Position numbers and translations under genes: made by a program. Shown here piece after piece: positions 11,891 through 22,071 of a stretch of DNA of 64,000 nt. The notes beneath the pieces are model-generated. The model ran no database searches. It was not told where the DNA came from and worked only from the letters and a program-made list of their open reading frames with translations. The DNA comes from Alphaproteobacteria bacterium (lineage in GTDB: Bacteria; Pseudomonadota; Alphaproteobacteria; Reyranellales; Reyranellaceae): positions 98,705-162,704 of the forward strand of contig JAFKFK010000022.1 in assembly GCA_017307275.1 (NCBI GenBank), written 5' to 3'. How positions within the stretch are numbered: the first letter of the stretch is position 1; every line of letters starts with the position of its first letter.

Positions 11891-11968
11891 AACTGTCTCC
11901 TATGGTTAGCTATGAGGTCCCCAACCGTGAGGCCTCCGGGGTACGCGGGTACGCTACGCCACGCATGC

Positions 11969-14900
11969 TCAACTGCATCCGGTGGTGCCGCCGCAGGTCG
12001 TGCATTTGAGGCACGTCCCGTTGCGGACCATCGTGAAGTTGCCGCACTCCGGACAGGCATCCCCTTCGTACCCCTTGAGCTTCGCCTCGAAGGCGAGACC
12101 CGAGGGCGAGGAGGATGCTTCTCCGCGCGTGACGCCGACGACGGCCGCCTTGGCGATGTGCGCCGAAGCGACGGCTGGGCCGTCCGTCAGTCCGTTGGGC
12201 ACGGGGCCGGCCACGACCGCTTCGTTGGCGATCGCGACATTGCCGGCCGTCCGGCCATTCAATACGTAAAGATTGCTGCGCATGTAGCCGACACTGGCGA
12301 TACGGCTCACCGCGGCAGCGGCCGCTTCGGCGGCATCGGTACCGGGTGAGGGCAGTTCGCCCTGGACCTCGCCGCGGCCCACGCCGTCGGGACGGAGATC
12401 GGCCTGCTCGACATGCGAGAGGTCGTTGCGGCCGAGATAAGAGATCGCGAGCTCGCGGAAGATGTAGTCGAGGACCGAGGTCGACATCTTGATGGCGTCG
12501 TTGCCTTCGACCAGGCCCGACGGCTCGAAGCGCGTGAAGGTGTAGGCCTCCACGAACTCCTCGAGGGGGACGCCGTACTGCAAGCCGATTGAGATCGCGA
12601 TGGCGAAGTTGTTCATGAGGCTGCGGAATGCCGCGCCTTCCTTGTGCATGTCGACGAAGATCTCGCCGACCCGGCCATCCTCGTACTCGCCCGTGCGCAG
12701 GTAGACCTTGTGCCCGCCAACGTTCGCTTTCTGCGTGTATCCCTTGCGGCGCTGCGGCAGCCGCTCGCGGCCGGCGCGCACCTCGCGCTCGACGATGCGT
12801 TCCACGATACGCTCGGCAATGACCGGTGCCCGCGCAATCGGCGGCATATCGGCGAGATCGTCGTTGGCGGCGACATCGTCGCCGAGAACCATGGCGGACA
12901 GCGGCTGCGAGAGCTTCGAGCCATCGCGATAGAGCGCGTTGGCCTTCAATCCGAGCTTCCACGACATCTCATAGGCCTTGCGGCAATCCTCGACCGTAGC
13001 TGCGTTTGGCATGTTGATGGTCTTGGAAATGGCGCCCGATACAAACGGCTGGGCTGCGGCCATCATGCGTATGTGACTCTCCGCAGACAAGCAGCGCTTG
13101 CCATCTCGTCCACAGGGATTCGCACAATCGAACACAGAAAGATGCTCGCGACGAAGATCGGGAGCGCCTTCGATGCTCATCGTCCCGCATGCGTGGATGT
13201 TTGCGGCAGCGATATCGCTCTTGGAGAAGCCGAGGCTCGCGAGGATGTCGAGGCTGCTGTCGGCGAGCGCATCGTCGTCGAGACCGAGCACGTCGCGGCA
13301 GAAAGCATCGCCCAAAGTGTAGCGATTGAAGGCGAAGCGGATGTCGAAGGCCGTGGCAATCGCCTGGTCGACCCGCTTCAGGGCCGCCTCGTCGAAGCCC
13401 CGTGCGGCAAGGCTCTGGTGATTGATGGCCGGCGCCGTTTCGAGCGAGCCATGGCCGACCGCATGGGCGACGATGCGATCCACGGCGGCCGTGCCGTAGC
13501 CCAACGTGCGCAGCGCCAGCGGCACGGTTTGATTGATGATCTTGAAGTAGCCGCCGCCGGACAGCTTCTTGAACTTCACGAGCGAGAAGTCGGGCTCGAT
13601 GCCGGTGGTGTCGCAATCCATCACCAAGCCGATCGTGCCGGTCGGCGCGATGACGGAGACCTGGGCGTTGCGGAAGCCGTGCCGTTCGCCAAGCTCCAGC
13701 GCCCGGTCCCAGGCGTGGCGGGCCGCGGTGACCAGCCGTTCGTCCGGGCAGTTGGCCGCGTCGAGCGCGATGGGCAGGGTGGACAGGGCTTCGTAGCCAC
13801 CGCGCGCGCTGTCGGCTGCCCGGCGATGGTTGCGGATGACCCGCAGCATGGCGTCGCGATTGGCGGTGAAGCCCGGGAAGGGGCCCATCAGGCCGGCCAT
13901 CTCGGCCGACGTCGCATAGGCGGTGCCGGTCATGATCGCCGTCAGGGCACCCGCGATGGCGCGGCCCTTGGCGCTGTCATAACCCAGGCCCGATGCCATC
14001 AGCAGGGCGCCGAGATTGGCATAGCCCAAGCCGAGCGTGCGGTATTCGTAGGAGAGTTCGGCGATCCGGCGCGACGGGTACTGCGCCATCATCACCGAGA
14101 TTTCCAACACAACAGTCCACAGGCGGCTGGCGTGCTCGAAGGCGCCGACATCGACCGAACCGTCTTCCCGACGGAACCGCATGAGGTTCAGCGAGGCGAG
14201 ATTGCACGCCGTGTCGTCGAGGAACATGTACTCGGAGCACGGATTCGAGGCGTTGATGCGCCCCGACTCAGGGCAGGTGTGCCAGTCGTTGATCGTCGTG
14301 TCGTACTGGACGCCGGGGTCGGCCGAATGCCAGGCGGCTTCGGCGACCTGATCCCAGAGAGCCCGCGCATTGACCGTCCGGGCAACATTGCCGGTGGTGC
14401 GCTCGGTCAGCGCCCATTGCCGGTCGTCCTCGACGGCCCGCAGGAAGGCGTCGGTCACCCGCACCGAGTTGTTGGCGTTCTGGCCGGAGACCGAGGCATA
14501 GGCCTCGGATTCCCAATCCACGTCGAACGCCGGGAACTCGATGTGGCGATAGCCCTGGCGCGCAAACTGGATGACGCGCTGGATATAGTTTTCCGGCAAC
14601 TCGGCCCGGCGGGCCGCAACGATCTCGCGGCGCAGTTGCGGGTTCTGGCGCGGGTCGAAGGCGCCGTCGCCGGCTGCAGTGCCTTCGACGCAGGCCTGCA
14701 TGATCGCGTTGAGGTGGCGATTGGCCAGCCGGGAGCCAGCGACCAGGGCGGCCACCTTCTGCTCTTCGAGCATCTTCCAGGCGATGAAGTCTTCGATATC
14801 TGGATGGTCGATGTCGACCGTCACCATCTTGGCGGCGCGCCGGGTCGTGCCACCCGACTTGATCGCACCGGCTGCCCGATCGCCGATCTTGAGGAACGAC

Positions 14901-15664
14901 ATCAGGCCGGACGACTTGCCGCCGCCCGACAGGCGCTCGTCGCTGCCGCGGACCTTGGAGAAGTTGGAGCCGGTGCCGGAGCCGTACTTGAAGAGACGCG
15001 CCTCGCGGACCCAGAGGTCCATGATGCCGCCTTCGTTCACCAGGTCGTCGGAGACGCTCTGGATGAAGCAGGCGTGGGGCTGCGGCCGCTCATAAGAAGA
15101 GTCCGACTGGTTTGCCTTGCCGTCGCGATGGTCGACGTACCAGTGTCCCTGGCCGGGGCCGTCGATGCCGTAGGCCCAATGCAGGCCGGTGTTGAACCAT
15201 TGCGGCGAGTTAGGCGCACAGATCTGCGCCGCCAGCATGTAGCAATGTTCGTCGTAGAACGCGCGAGCATCGTCCTCGCTGTCGAAGTAGCCGCCCTTCC
15301 ATCCCCAGTAGGTCCACGCACCGGCCATCCGGTGGAAGACCTGCCGAGCGCTCATCTCGCTGCCGTAGCGTTCGGCAACCGGCAGCTCGGCGAGGGCGGC
15401 TTCGTCAGGTATGGAACGCCACAACCATTCCGGGACGTCGGTCTCGGCGAAGCGCACCATGCGTGCCGGCACACCGGCGCGGCGGAAATACTTCTGCGCC
15501 AGAACATCGGCGGCGACCTGCGACCACTCGGCCGGCACGTCGACATCCTTGAGCTGGAAGACGATCGATCCGTCGGGGTTGCGGATTTCGGAATCGGCAG
15601 CACGAAACGCCATCCTTTCGAATGGCGACTTTCCTGCTTGCGTATACCGACGCTCGAAGCGCAT
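11969..15664 (-). CDS. nrdJ: vitamin B12-dependent (class II) ribonucleoside-diphosphate reductase NrdJ
   Basis: A 1,231-residue adenosylcobalamin-dependent reductase that makes deoxyribonucleotides aerobically or anaerobically. The active-site segment [21 protein letters not shown] places Cys476 and Glu478 in the usual catalytic spacing. The conserved [13 protein letters not shown] and [27 protein letters not shown] blocks are present. The C-terminus carries a four-Cys zinc-ribbon (CPEC...CLKC), typical of the long alphaproteobacterial form. No class I or III RNR is seen in this window. Possible NrdR boxes lie 100-135 bases upstream. No cobalamin riboswitch is visible. Confidence 0.97.
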   Translation of the reverse strand: MRFERRYTQAGKSPFERMAFRAADSEIRNPDGSIVFQLKDVDVPAEWSQVAADVLAQKYFRRAGVPARMVRFAETDVPEWLWRSIPDEAALAELPVAERYGSEMSARQVFHRMAGAWTYWGWKGGYFDSEDDARAFYDEHCYMLAAQICAPNSPQWFNTGLHWAYGIDGPGQGHWYVDHRDGKANQSDSSYERPQPHACFIQSVSDDLVNEGGIMDLWVREARLFKYGSGTGSNFSKVRGSDERLSGGGKSSGLMSFLKIGDRAAGAIKSGGTTRRAAKMVTVDIDHPDIEDFIAWKMLEEQKVAALVAGSRLANRHLNAIMQACVEGTAAGDGAFDPRQNPQLRREIVAARRAELPENYIQRVIQFARQGYRHIEFPAFDVDWESEAYASVSGQNANNSVRVTDAFLRAVEDDRQWALTERTTGNVARTVNARALWDQVAEAAWHSADPGVQYDTTINDWHTCPESGRINASNPCSEYMFLDDTACNLASLNLMRFRREDGSVDVGAFEHASRLWTVVLEISVMMAQYPSRRIAELSYEYRTLGLGYANLGALLMASGLGYDSAKGRAIAGALTAIMTGTAYATSAEMAGLMGPFPGFTANRDAMLRVIRNHRRAADSARGGYEALSTLPIALDAANCPDERLVTAARHAWDRALELGERHGFRNAQVSVIAPTGTIGLVMDCDTTGIEPDFSLVKFKKLSGGGYFKIINQTVPLALRTLGYGTAAVDRIVAHAVGHGSLETAPAINHQSLAARGFDEAALKRVDQAIATAFDIRFAFNRYTLGDAFCRDVLGLDDDALADSSLDILASLGFSKSDIAAANIHACGTMSIEGAPDLRREHLSVFDCANPCGRDGKRCLSAESHIRMMAAAQPFVSGAISKTINMPNAATVEDCRKAYEMSWKLGLKANALYRDGSKLSQPLSAMVLGDDVAANDDLADMPPIARAPVIAERIVERIVEREVRAGRERLPQRRKGYTQKANVGGHKVYLRTGEYEDGRVGEIFVDMHKEGAAFRSLMNNFAIAISIGLQYGVPLEEFVEAYTFTRFEPSGLVEGNDAIKMSTSVLDYIFRELAISYLGRNDLSHVEQADLRPDGVGRGEVQGELPSPGTDAAEAAAAAVSRIASVGYMRSNLYVLNGRTAGNVAIANEAVVAGPVPNGLTDGPAVASAHIAKAAVVGVTRGEASSSPSGLAFEAKLKGYEGDACPECGNFTMVRNGTCLKCTTCGGTTGCS

Positions 15665-15763
15665 CGACGATCCCCCGTGCCCAATTCCCGTCGTTCAATC
15701 CCTGTCGCGGGCAATGTTCGATCACTCTCGAACACGCACATATGGGCACGCGATGATAGTAAA

Positions 15764-15798
15764 TTACAAAATCTTGTGTGCGCAACTATATTTTGTAG
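15764..15798 (-). promoter_or_regulatory. two NrdR-box-like sequences upstream of nrdJ
   Basis: TTACAAAATCTTGTGT (15764-15779) and CAACTATATTTTGTAG (15783-15798) match 12 and 11 of 16 positions of the NrdR consensus acaCwAtATaTwGtgt. The 19-base centre spacing is shorter than the usual tandem spacing of about 31, so perhaps only one is real. Confidence 0.4.
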
Positions 15799-15854
15799 AC
15801 CACCATGTTGATGGTACTAGATGATGCAAGCGCGCAACACTTGATCAAAAAGCG

Positions 15855-15885
15855 TGATTCGCATGACGACGAACGATGTGAATCA
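15855..15885. promoter_or_regulatory. inverted repeat between nrdJ and the NDUFA12 gene
   Basis: TGATTCGCAT (15855-15864) and ATGTGAATCA (15876-15885) form arms that match at 9 of 10 positions, with starts 21 bases apart (two helical turns). The geometry suits a dimeric DNA-binding protein. Which divergent gene it serves is unknown. Confidence 0.4.
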
Positions 15886-15965
15886 TGTGTCGGTCACGTC
15901 GCGTTGCACGCGATGAAGCGCCCGCGTACAAGCGGCGCGGTCACATACGACAACGTGGTTGGTCC

Positions 15966-16316
15966 ATGACTATCGGCACCTGGCTCTTCACCAAGATGCG
16001 TGGCGAACTCGTCGGCACGGATGGCGAAGGCAATCGTTACTATCTCGACAAGCGCACCATCCCGGGCCTGCGCCGCAAGCGCTGGGTGATCTACAACGGC
16101 GTCGCGGAAGCCTCGCGCGTTCCTGCCGATTGGCACGGCTGGTTGCATCACACGACCGATGCGATTCCGCCTGCGGGCGGTCTGCCGCGCAAGCCATGGC
16201 AGAAGGAGCATGTGCCGAATCTCACCGGGACCGACCATGCCTACCGTCCGCCCGGTCATTCGCTCTCCGACGGCGAGAAGCCGAAGCCGCCTTACGAGGC
16301 ATGGCGTCCGGGCTGA
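15966..16316 (+). CDS. NADH:ubiquinone oxidoreductase accessory subunit NDUFA12
   Basis: A 116-residue complex I accessory protein homologous to mitochondrial NDUFA12/B17.2, found in alphaproteobacteria. The family signature is clear: GTWLFTKMRGELVGTDGEGNRYYLDK, RKRWVIYNG, EASRVPADWHGWLHHTTDAIP and PWQKEHVPNLTGTDHAYRPPGHSL. ATG 15966 starts exactly at the conserved N-terminus; earlier in-frame ATGs only add a basic tail. It begins a cluster with mlaD, a small protein and DUF2155, an order common in the class. Confidence 0.95.
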   Translation: MTIGTWLFTKMRGELVGTDGEGNRYYLDKRTIPGLRRKRWVIYNGVAEASRVPADWHGWLHHTTDAIPPAGGLPRKPWQKEHVPNLTGTDHAYRPPGHSLSDGEKPKPPYEAWRPG

Positions 16317-16342
16317 CGCCGGCGGCAGTGAAGGAGACGAGG

Positions 16343-16792
16343 GTGGGCCGCAATATCGTCGAGACGATCGTAGGCGCGTTGGTCCTCGTTGTGGCCGGCG
16401 TCTTCGTCTTCTATGCCTTTGCAAAGTCAGATCGCAGCGGCCCGGATGGCTACGAGGTCGTTGCTCGCTTCGGCCGTATCGACGGGTTGAAGCGTGGCGC
16501 CGATGTCACGTTGAGCGGCGTCAAGGTCGGTGCCGTCACCGGCTTCACGCTCGATCCCAAGACGTACCAGGCTGTAGTGCGGCTCGCGGTATCGTCCAAC
16601 ATCAATCTGCCAGCCGACACCAACGCCAAGATCGTGAGCGAATCGCTGCTGGGCGGGATGGTGGTGGTCCTGGAGCCGGGCAGCGACAAAACGACGATCC
16701 GCGCCGGCGGCGAAATCGCCCACACGCAGGATTCGATCCCACTCACCGAGCTGATCGCAAAGTTCATGTTCGGAAGCGCAGGGAGCAAATGA
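16343..16792 (+). CDS. mlaD: MlaD-type phospholipid transport substrate-binding protein
   Basis: A 149-residue MCE-domain protein anchored by one N-terminal membrane helix (about residues 8-26). The MCE core includes FGRIDGLKRGADVTLSGVKVGAVTGFTLD and NLPADTNAKIVSESLLGGMVVVLEPG, typical of MlaD in the Mla system that moves phospholipids across the periplasm. GTG 16343 is chosen because AGGAG at 16332-16336 precedes it by 6 bases. The mlaF/mlaE genes are not adjacent, so it must partner with proteins encoded elsewhere. It overlaps the next gene as ATGA. Confidence 0.92.
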   Translation: MGRNIVETIVGALVLVVAGVFVFYAFAKSDRSGPDGYEVVARFGRIDGLKRGADVTLSGVKVGAVTGFTLDPKTYQAVVRLAVSSNINLPADTNAKIVSESLLGGMVVVLEPGSDKTTIRAGGEIAHTQDSIPLTELIAKFMFGSAGSK

Positions 16793-17019
16793 TGAACGCT
16801 CATGCCCCCAAGGCGCCGCCGGTCTGGCGGCAACCGGACGGCAAGCCTGTCTCGTGCCTCGAAAAGATCAAAGTCCTCAACCAGAACATCCAGGAGATCG
16901 AAACCCTCTGCGCCGATGCGCTGGAGGACGGAGTTCTGATGGGATGCGACGCAAGCCAGATCAAACAGGCGCTTCACGAACTGATCGACGGCCTGGCGCC
17001 ACCGCGCGTCAAGAAGTGA
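16789..17019 (+). CDS. small conserved cytoplasmic protein, unknown function
   Basis: A 76-residue soluble protein read from ATG 16789, which overlaps the mlaD stop (ATGA). Its body, SCLEKIKVLNQNIQEIETLCADALEDGVLMGCDASQIKQALHELIDGL, is predicted all-helical and resembles a small proteobacterial family of unknown role; I cannot name it. It overlaps the DUF2155 gene start by 4 bases, so translation of the three genes is probably coupled. Confidence 0.8.
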   Translation: MMNAHAPKAPPVWRQPDGKPVSCLEKIKVLNQNIQEIETLCADALEDGVLMGCDASQIKQALHELIDGLAPPRVKK

Positions 17020-17486
17020 GCTTGCGCCCTTTCCTTGTTGCAGCCGCGATCCTGGCCGGTATCGCTGCGGCTGTTCCTGCTTCGGAGCTTCAGGCTCAGA
17101 CGCAACCACCGCCCGCGCGTCCCGGCAATGCCAACCTGCGACCTGTCCCGGATGGGCCGGGCACGCGGTCGGCCGAGCTGCAGGGGCTCGACAAGGTGAC
17201 GGCGCGAACGCAACGCTTCTACGCGCCAGTGGGGCAGGCGACACGCTTCGGCACTTTGGAGATCAAGGTCGACGATTGCCTGGTCAACGTGCCGGAAGCG
17301 CCGCCCGAGTCCGTCGCCTATCTCACCATCATCGATCACAAGCCCGGCCAGGCGGAAGAGAAGCTGTTTGCCGGCTGGATGTTTGCCTCGACCCCGTCGC
17401 TCTCCGCACTCGACCACGGCGTCTACGATGTGCGCGTGCTCTCCTGCACGATGGCGCAGGGATCGACACCACCCAGCTCACGCTGA
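17016..17486 (+). CDS. DUF2155 domain-containing secreted protein
   Basis: A 156-residue protein with an N-terminal signal (LRPFLVAAAILAGIAAAVPASELQA) and a DUF2155 body: VTARTQRFYAPVGQATRFGTLEIKVDDCLVNVPEAPPES and LFAGWMFASTPSLSALDHGVYDVRVLSC. The two conserved Cys may pair in the periplasm. GTG 17016 overlaps the previous stop as GTGA. Its 3' end overlaps the convergent aat gene by 64 bases, so both coding sequences constrain the same DNA there. Function is unknown. Confidence 0.9.
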   Translation: MSLRPFLVAAAILAGIAAAVPASELQAQTQPPPARPGNANLRPVPDGPGTRSAELQGLDKVTARTQRFYAPVGQATRFGTLEIKVDDCLVNVPEAPPESVAYLTIIDHKPGQAEEKLFAGWMFASTPSLSALDHGVYDVRVLSCTMAQGSTPPSSR

Positions 17487-18073
17487 AACGTCGCCGGCTG
17501 GTCGATCGCTTCGGCCAGTCGCAGTTTGAAATCGTCGCGTGGAATCTCGATCGCACCGAAGCTGCGCAGATGCTCGGTCATGAACTGGCAGTCGAGCAGG
17601 CGAAAGCCACCGACGATCAGCCGGGCCACCAGATGGACCAACGCCACCTTCGAGGCGTCGCGCTGGCGTGAGAACATGCTTTCGCCGAAGAAGGCGGCAC
17701 CCACCGAGACACCGTAGAGCCCGCCGACCAGCTTGCCGTCGACGCGGCACTCCATGCTGTGAGCATGGCCGCGCTGATGAAGTTCGGTGTAGAGCTCGAC
17801 GATCGGCTCGTTGATCCAGCTTTCGGGGTGGCCCGGTCGCGGTTCGGCACAAGCCCGGACGGTCTCGGCGAAGGCCGTGTCGGCGCTCACGTCGAAGTGG
17901 CCGGTGCGGACGGTGCGGGCAAGCCGGTGTGGCAGGTGAAATCCATCGAGCGGCAGCACCGCGCGCAGCCGCGGGTCGAGCCAGTAGAGCTTGGGGTCAT
18001 CGCGGCGCTCTCCCATGGGGAAGACGCCAATACGGTAGGCCTGGAGCAGGAGGTCGGGCGTGATCTCCAGCAT
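17423..18073 (-). CDS. aat: leucyl/phenylalanyl-tRNA--protein transferase
   Basis: A 216-residue L/F-transferase that adds Leu or Phe from aminoacyl-tRNA to N-terminal Lys or Arg, creating N-degrons for ClpS-ClpAP. Signature blocks are YRIGVFPMGER, YWLDPRLRAVLPLDGFHLPHRL, ESWINEPIVELYTELHQRGHAHSMECRVDGKLVGGLYGVSVGAAFFGESMFSRQRDASKVALVHLV and LLDCQFMTEHLRSFGA. It is the last gene of aroQ-accB-accC-aat, 7 bases after accC. With clpS and clpA at 2.5-5.2 kb, the window holds both the marking and recognition steps of the Leu/N-degron pathway. Confidence 0.97.
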   Translation of the reverse strand: MLEITPDLLLQAYRIGVFPMGERRDDPKLYWLDPRLRAVLPLDGFHLPHRLARTVRTGHFDVSADTAFAETVRACAEPRPGHPESWINEPIVELYTELHQRGHAHSMECRVDGKLVGGLYGVSVGAAFFGESMFSRQRDASKVALVHLVARLIVGGFRLLDCQFMTEHLRSFGAIEIPRDDFKLRLAEAIDQPATFQRELGGVDPCAIVQESTRTS

Positions 18074-18080
18074 GCCGCCG

Positions 18081-19424
<1,344 letters not shown>

Positions 19425-19437
19425 CCGCCCGGGCGTC

Positions 19438-19899
19438 CTATTCGACGACCATTAGCGGTTCACCGAACTCTACCGGCTGGGCGTTTTCGACCAGGAGCTG
19501 CGTCACCGTTCCGGCCTTCGGCGCCTTGATGGGGTTGAAGGTCTTCATGGCTTCGATGATCAGCAACGTCTGGCCCACCGTTACCTTGTCGCCGACGGCG
19601 ACGAAGTTGGGCTTGCCCGGTTCGGGCGCCAGATAGGCGGTGCCCACCATCGGGGACTTCACCAGGCCCGGATGCTTGGCGATGTCGCCGGCCGCCGCGG
19701 CGGCAATGGGAGCGGCCGCACCGGCTGCGGCGAGGGGAGCAGCCATGGCGACCGGAGCCGCAGCGGCCACCGTTACGGTCGGGCGAGCGACGCGGATGCG
19801 GCGCTCGCCGTCGGCCAGCTCGATCTCGCCGAGATGGGTTTCTTCCAGGATCTCCGCCAGCTTGCGGACGAACTCGGTATCCATCTCGAATTTTGCCAT
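19438..19899 (-). CDS. accB: acetyl-CoA carboxylase, biotin carboxyl carrier protein
   Basis: A 153-residue carrier. An N-terminal domain (about 1-45) is joined by a long Ala/Pro linker to the biotinyl domain, with IEAMKTFNPI placing the biotinylated Lys at residue 119 and the thumb segment (about 86-98) typical of AccB. It lies between aroQ and accC on the minus strand. Confidence 0.98.
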   Translation of the reverse strand: MAKFEMDTEFVRKLAEILEETHLGEIELADGERRIRVARPTVTVAAAAPVAMAAPLAAAGAAAPIAAAAAGDIAKHPGLVKSPMVGTAYLAPEPGKPNFVAVGDKVTVGQTLLIIEAMKTFNPIKAPKAGTVTQLLVENAQPVEFGEPLMVVE

Positions 19900-19921
19900 G
19901 GAGAAGCGCTCCCGATGTTTG

Positions 19922-20392
19922 TCAGCGTGCCAGCAGACGCGCCAGCGCCTGGAGGGCGAGAAGATATCCCTGTGTACCCAATCCTGCGATCACCCCGACT
20001 GCAGCCGGGCTGATGTAGGAGTGATGGCGGAAGCTCTCACGCTTGTAGATGTTGGACAGATGGACCTCGACAGCCGGCAGCTCGGCGGCGTTGAGCGCGT
20101 CGAGCAGGGCGACCGAGGTATGGGTATAGGCGCCGGCATTGATGATGATACCGGCATTCTTCTCGCGCGCGGCCTGAATGAGGTCGACCAGCACGCCTTC
20201 GTGATTGCTCTGGGCGAACTCGACGTCGAGCCCGAGCCGCTGCGCTTCCGCGCGGCACGCCTTCTCGACGTCGGCCAGCGTTTCGCGGCCGTAGATTTCC
20301 GGCTGCCGCTTACCCAGCATGTTGAGGTTGGGCCCGTTGAGCACCAGCACCGGCTTGCTCGCCGGCGGGCGCCGGGCGGCCTTTGCGGCCAA
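19922..20392 (-). CDS. aroQ: type II 3-dehydroquinate dehydratase
   Basis: A 156-residue dodecameric-family enzyme of the shikimate pathway. [21 protein letters not shown] contains the catalytic Tyr34. The conserved [33 protein letters not shown] and [31 protein letters not shown] blocks are present. It is the first gene of the aroQ-accB-accC-aat operon, a common alphaproteobacterial order. Confidence 0.98.
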   Translation of the reverse strand: MAAKAARRPPASKPVLVLNGPNLNMLGKRQPEIYGRETLADVEKACRAEAQRLGLDVEFAQSNHEGVLVDLIQAAREKNAGIIINAGAYTHTSVALLDALNAAELPAVEVHLSNIYKRESFRHHSYISPAAVGVIAGLGTQGYLLALQALARLLAR

Positions 20393-20454
20393 TCCTGCCT
20401 CCCAGATAGAAGAGGCGGCGTTATAGCATGGGGAGTCGGGCCGACAAGGCGGCC

Positions 20455-20916
20455 TCAGACCCCCTTTCTCAACAGCTTGGCGTGTGCGAATAGCCGGTCA
20501 CACAAGCCGTTGAGGGTTTCGCGTTCCTCCGGGGACAGGGCCAGATAGAGTTCGGCCTCGTAATTTAGGGCCAGGGGCACGATCTGGGCGTGCATGGCGC
20601 GACCCTTGGCGCTCAGCCGCAGGGAGGCCCGGCGCCGGTCGCTGAGATCGGTCGCCCGCTCGATCAGGTCACGTTTCATCAGCCCGGCCACGGCGCGGCT
20701 CACCGCTACCTTGTCCATGACGATCCGCTGTCCCACCTCAGAGGCGGTAAGGGGAGCGAAGCGCCCCAGGGCGGCCATGACCCGCCATTGCGTGACGCTC
20801 AGGCCAAACTGCTCCGCGTAGAGGTCGTGCAGGGATTCACTCACAAGCTGGGCCAGGACGGACAGGCGATAGGGGAGAAATTTCTCCAGTTCGAGGGCTT
20901 GCAAAGTGTTTGGCAT
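20455..20916 (-). CDS. MarR-family transcriptional regulator
   Basis: A 153-residue winged-helix regulator: [38 protein letters not shown], recognition region [53 protein letters not shown]. It is divergent from the homogentisate operon and probably represses it, releasing on an aromatic ligand (inference from position and the palindrome at 20919-20936). No ribosome site precedes ATG 20916, and the palindrome abuts the start, so the mRNA may be leaderless or the true start may be later. Confidence 0.9.
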   Translation of the reverse strand: MPNTLQALELEKFLPYRLSVLAQLVSESLHDLYAEQFGLSVTQWRVMAALGRFAPLTASEVGQRIVMDKVAVSRAVAGLMKRDLIERATDLSDRRRASLRLSAKGRAMHAQIVPLALNYEAELYLALSPEERETLNGLCDRLFAHAKLLRKGV

Positions 20917-20918
20917 AA

Positions 20919-20936
20919 TAGTTACATTTGAAACTA
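20919..20936. promoter_or_regulatory. candidate MarR operator
   Basis: TAGTT-N-CA-NN-TG-N-AACTA is an 18-base imperfect palindrome of MarR-operator shape in the 53-base gap between the MarR gene and the HPPD gene. Binding there would cover the start region of MarR and the presumed promoter of the catabolic operon. Confidence 0.6.
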
Positions 20937-20969
20937 ATTCGACTTAACGGTCAATCTCGGGAGGTCATC

Positions 20970-22061
20970 ATGGCCAGCGCCAACGATCGCAATGTCCTGG
21001 AGATCGATGAAATCAATCCCATGGGCACAGACGGCTTCGAGTTCGTCGAGTACACCGCGCCCGATCCGGCCGCGCTGGGGGCGCTGTTCGAGAGCATGGG
21101 CTTCACCAAGGTCGCACGGCATCGCTCGAAAGACGTCTCGCTCTACCGACAGGGCGACGTGAACTTCATCGTCAATGCCGAGAAGGAAAGCTTCGCCCAG
21201 GGGTTCGCGCGGGTGCATGGACCTAGCGTCTGCGCCATCGCGCTGCGCGTGAAGAATGCGGCCTTCGCCTACAAGCGGGCGCTGTCGCTCGGCGCCTGGG
21301 GCGTCGAGGGCAAGGTTGGGCCGATGGAGCTCAACATTCCCGCGATCAAGGGCATCGGTGATTCGCTGCTCTATCTCGTCGACCGATACGGCGAGCGTGG
21401 CTCGATCTACGATGTCGACTTCGAGTATCTGCCGGGCGTCGATCGCAATCCGAAGGGCGTGGGGCTCACCTATATCGATCACCTGACCCACAACGTGCAT
21501 CGCGGCCGCATGGACGAGTGGGCGGACTTCTACGAACGGCTCTTCAATTTCCGCGAGGTCCGCTACTTCGATATCGAAGGCAAGCTGACCGGCCTCAAGT
21601 CCAAGGCGATGACCAGCCCGTGCGGCAAGATCCGCATCCCGATCAACGAGAGCACCGACGACAAGTCGCAGATCCAGGAGTATCTCTCGGCCTATCACGG
21701 CGAAGGCATCCAGCACATCGCGCTGGGCACGCACGACATCTATGAGGCCGTCGAGACGCTGAAGACCAAGGGCGTGCCATTCCAGACGGTGCCGGATACC
21801 TACTACGAGCAGGTCGACAAGCGCCTGCCGGGCCATGGCGAGGACATCGATCGGCTCGCTCTCAACCGCATCCTGATCGACGGTGCCCCGACCGAAGGCG
21901 GCGGGCTGCTGCTGCAGATCTTCACCCAGACGGTGATCGGGCCGATCTTCTTCGAGATCATCCAGCGCCGCGGCAACGAAGGCTTCGGCGAAGGCAACTT
22001 CCGCGCCCTGTTCGAGTCGATCGAGCTCGACCAGATTCGCCGCGGCGTGCTGAAAGCTTAA
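20970..22061 (+). CDS. hppD: 4-hydroxyphenylpyruvate dioxygenase
   Basis: A 363-residue Fe(II) enzyme converting 4-hydroxyphenylpyruvate to homogentisate. The two vicinal-oxygen-chelate halves are visible. The metal ligands are the His in [12 protein letters not shown], the His in [15 protein letters not shown] and the Glu in [21 protein letters not shown]. The ATG at 20970 has a GGGAGG ribosome site 6 bases upstream. It is the first of four pathway genes, ending 10 bases before hmgA. Confidence 0.97.
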   Translation: MASANDRNVLEIDEINPMGTDGFEFVEYTAPDPAALGALFESMGFTKVARHRSKDVSLYRQGDVNFIVNAEKESFAQGFARVHGPSVCAIALRVKNAAFAYKRALSLGAWGVEGKVGPMELNIPAIKGIGDSLLYLVDRYGERGSIYDVDFEYLPGVDRNPKGVGLTYIDHLTHNVHRGRMDEWADFYERLFNFREVRYFDIEGKLTGLKSKAMTSPCGKIRIPINESTDDKSQIQEYLSAYHGEGIQHIALGTHDIYEAVETLKTKGVPFQTVPDTYYEQVDKRLPGHGEDIDRLALNRILIDGAPTEGGGLLLQIFTQTVIGPIFFEIIQRRGNEGFGEGNFRALFESIELDQIRRGVLKA

Positions 22062-22071
22062 GGAGGAAACC

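Noticed and set aside
12644..15811. A 1,055-codon open frame on the plus strand opposite nrdJ
   Set aside because: It mirrors the codon pattern of nrdJ in GC-rich DNA, has no recognisable domain, and nrdJ is certain.
15665..15965. A cobalamin riboswitch upstream of nrdJ
   Set aside because: No B12-box-like sequence or matching fold was seen in the leader.
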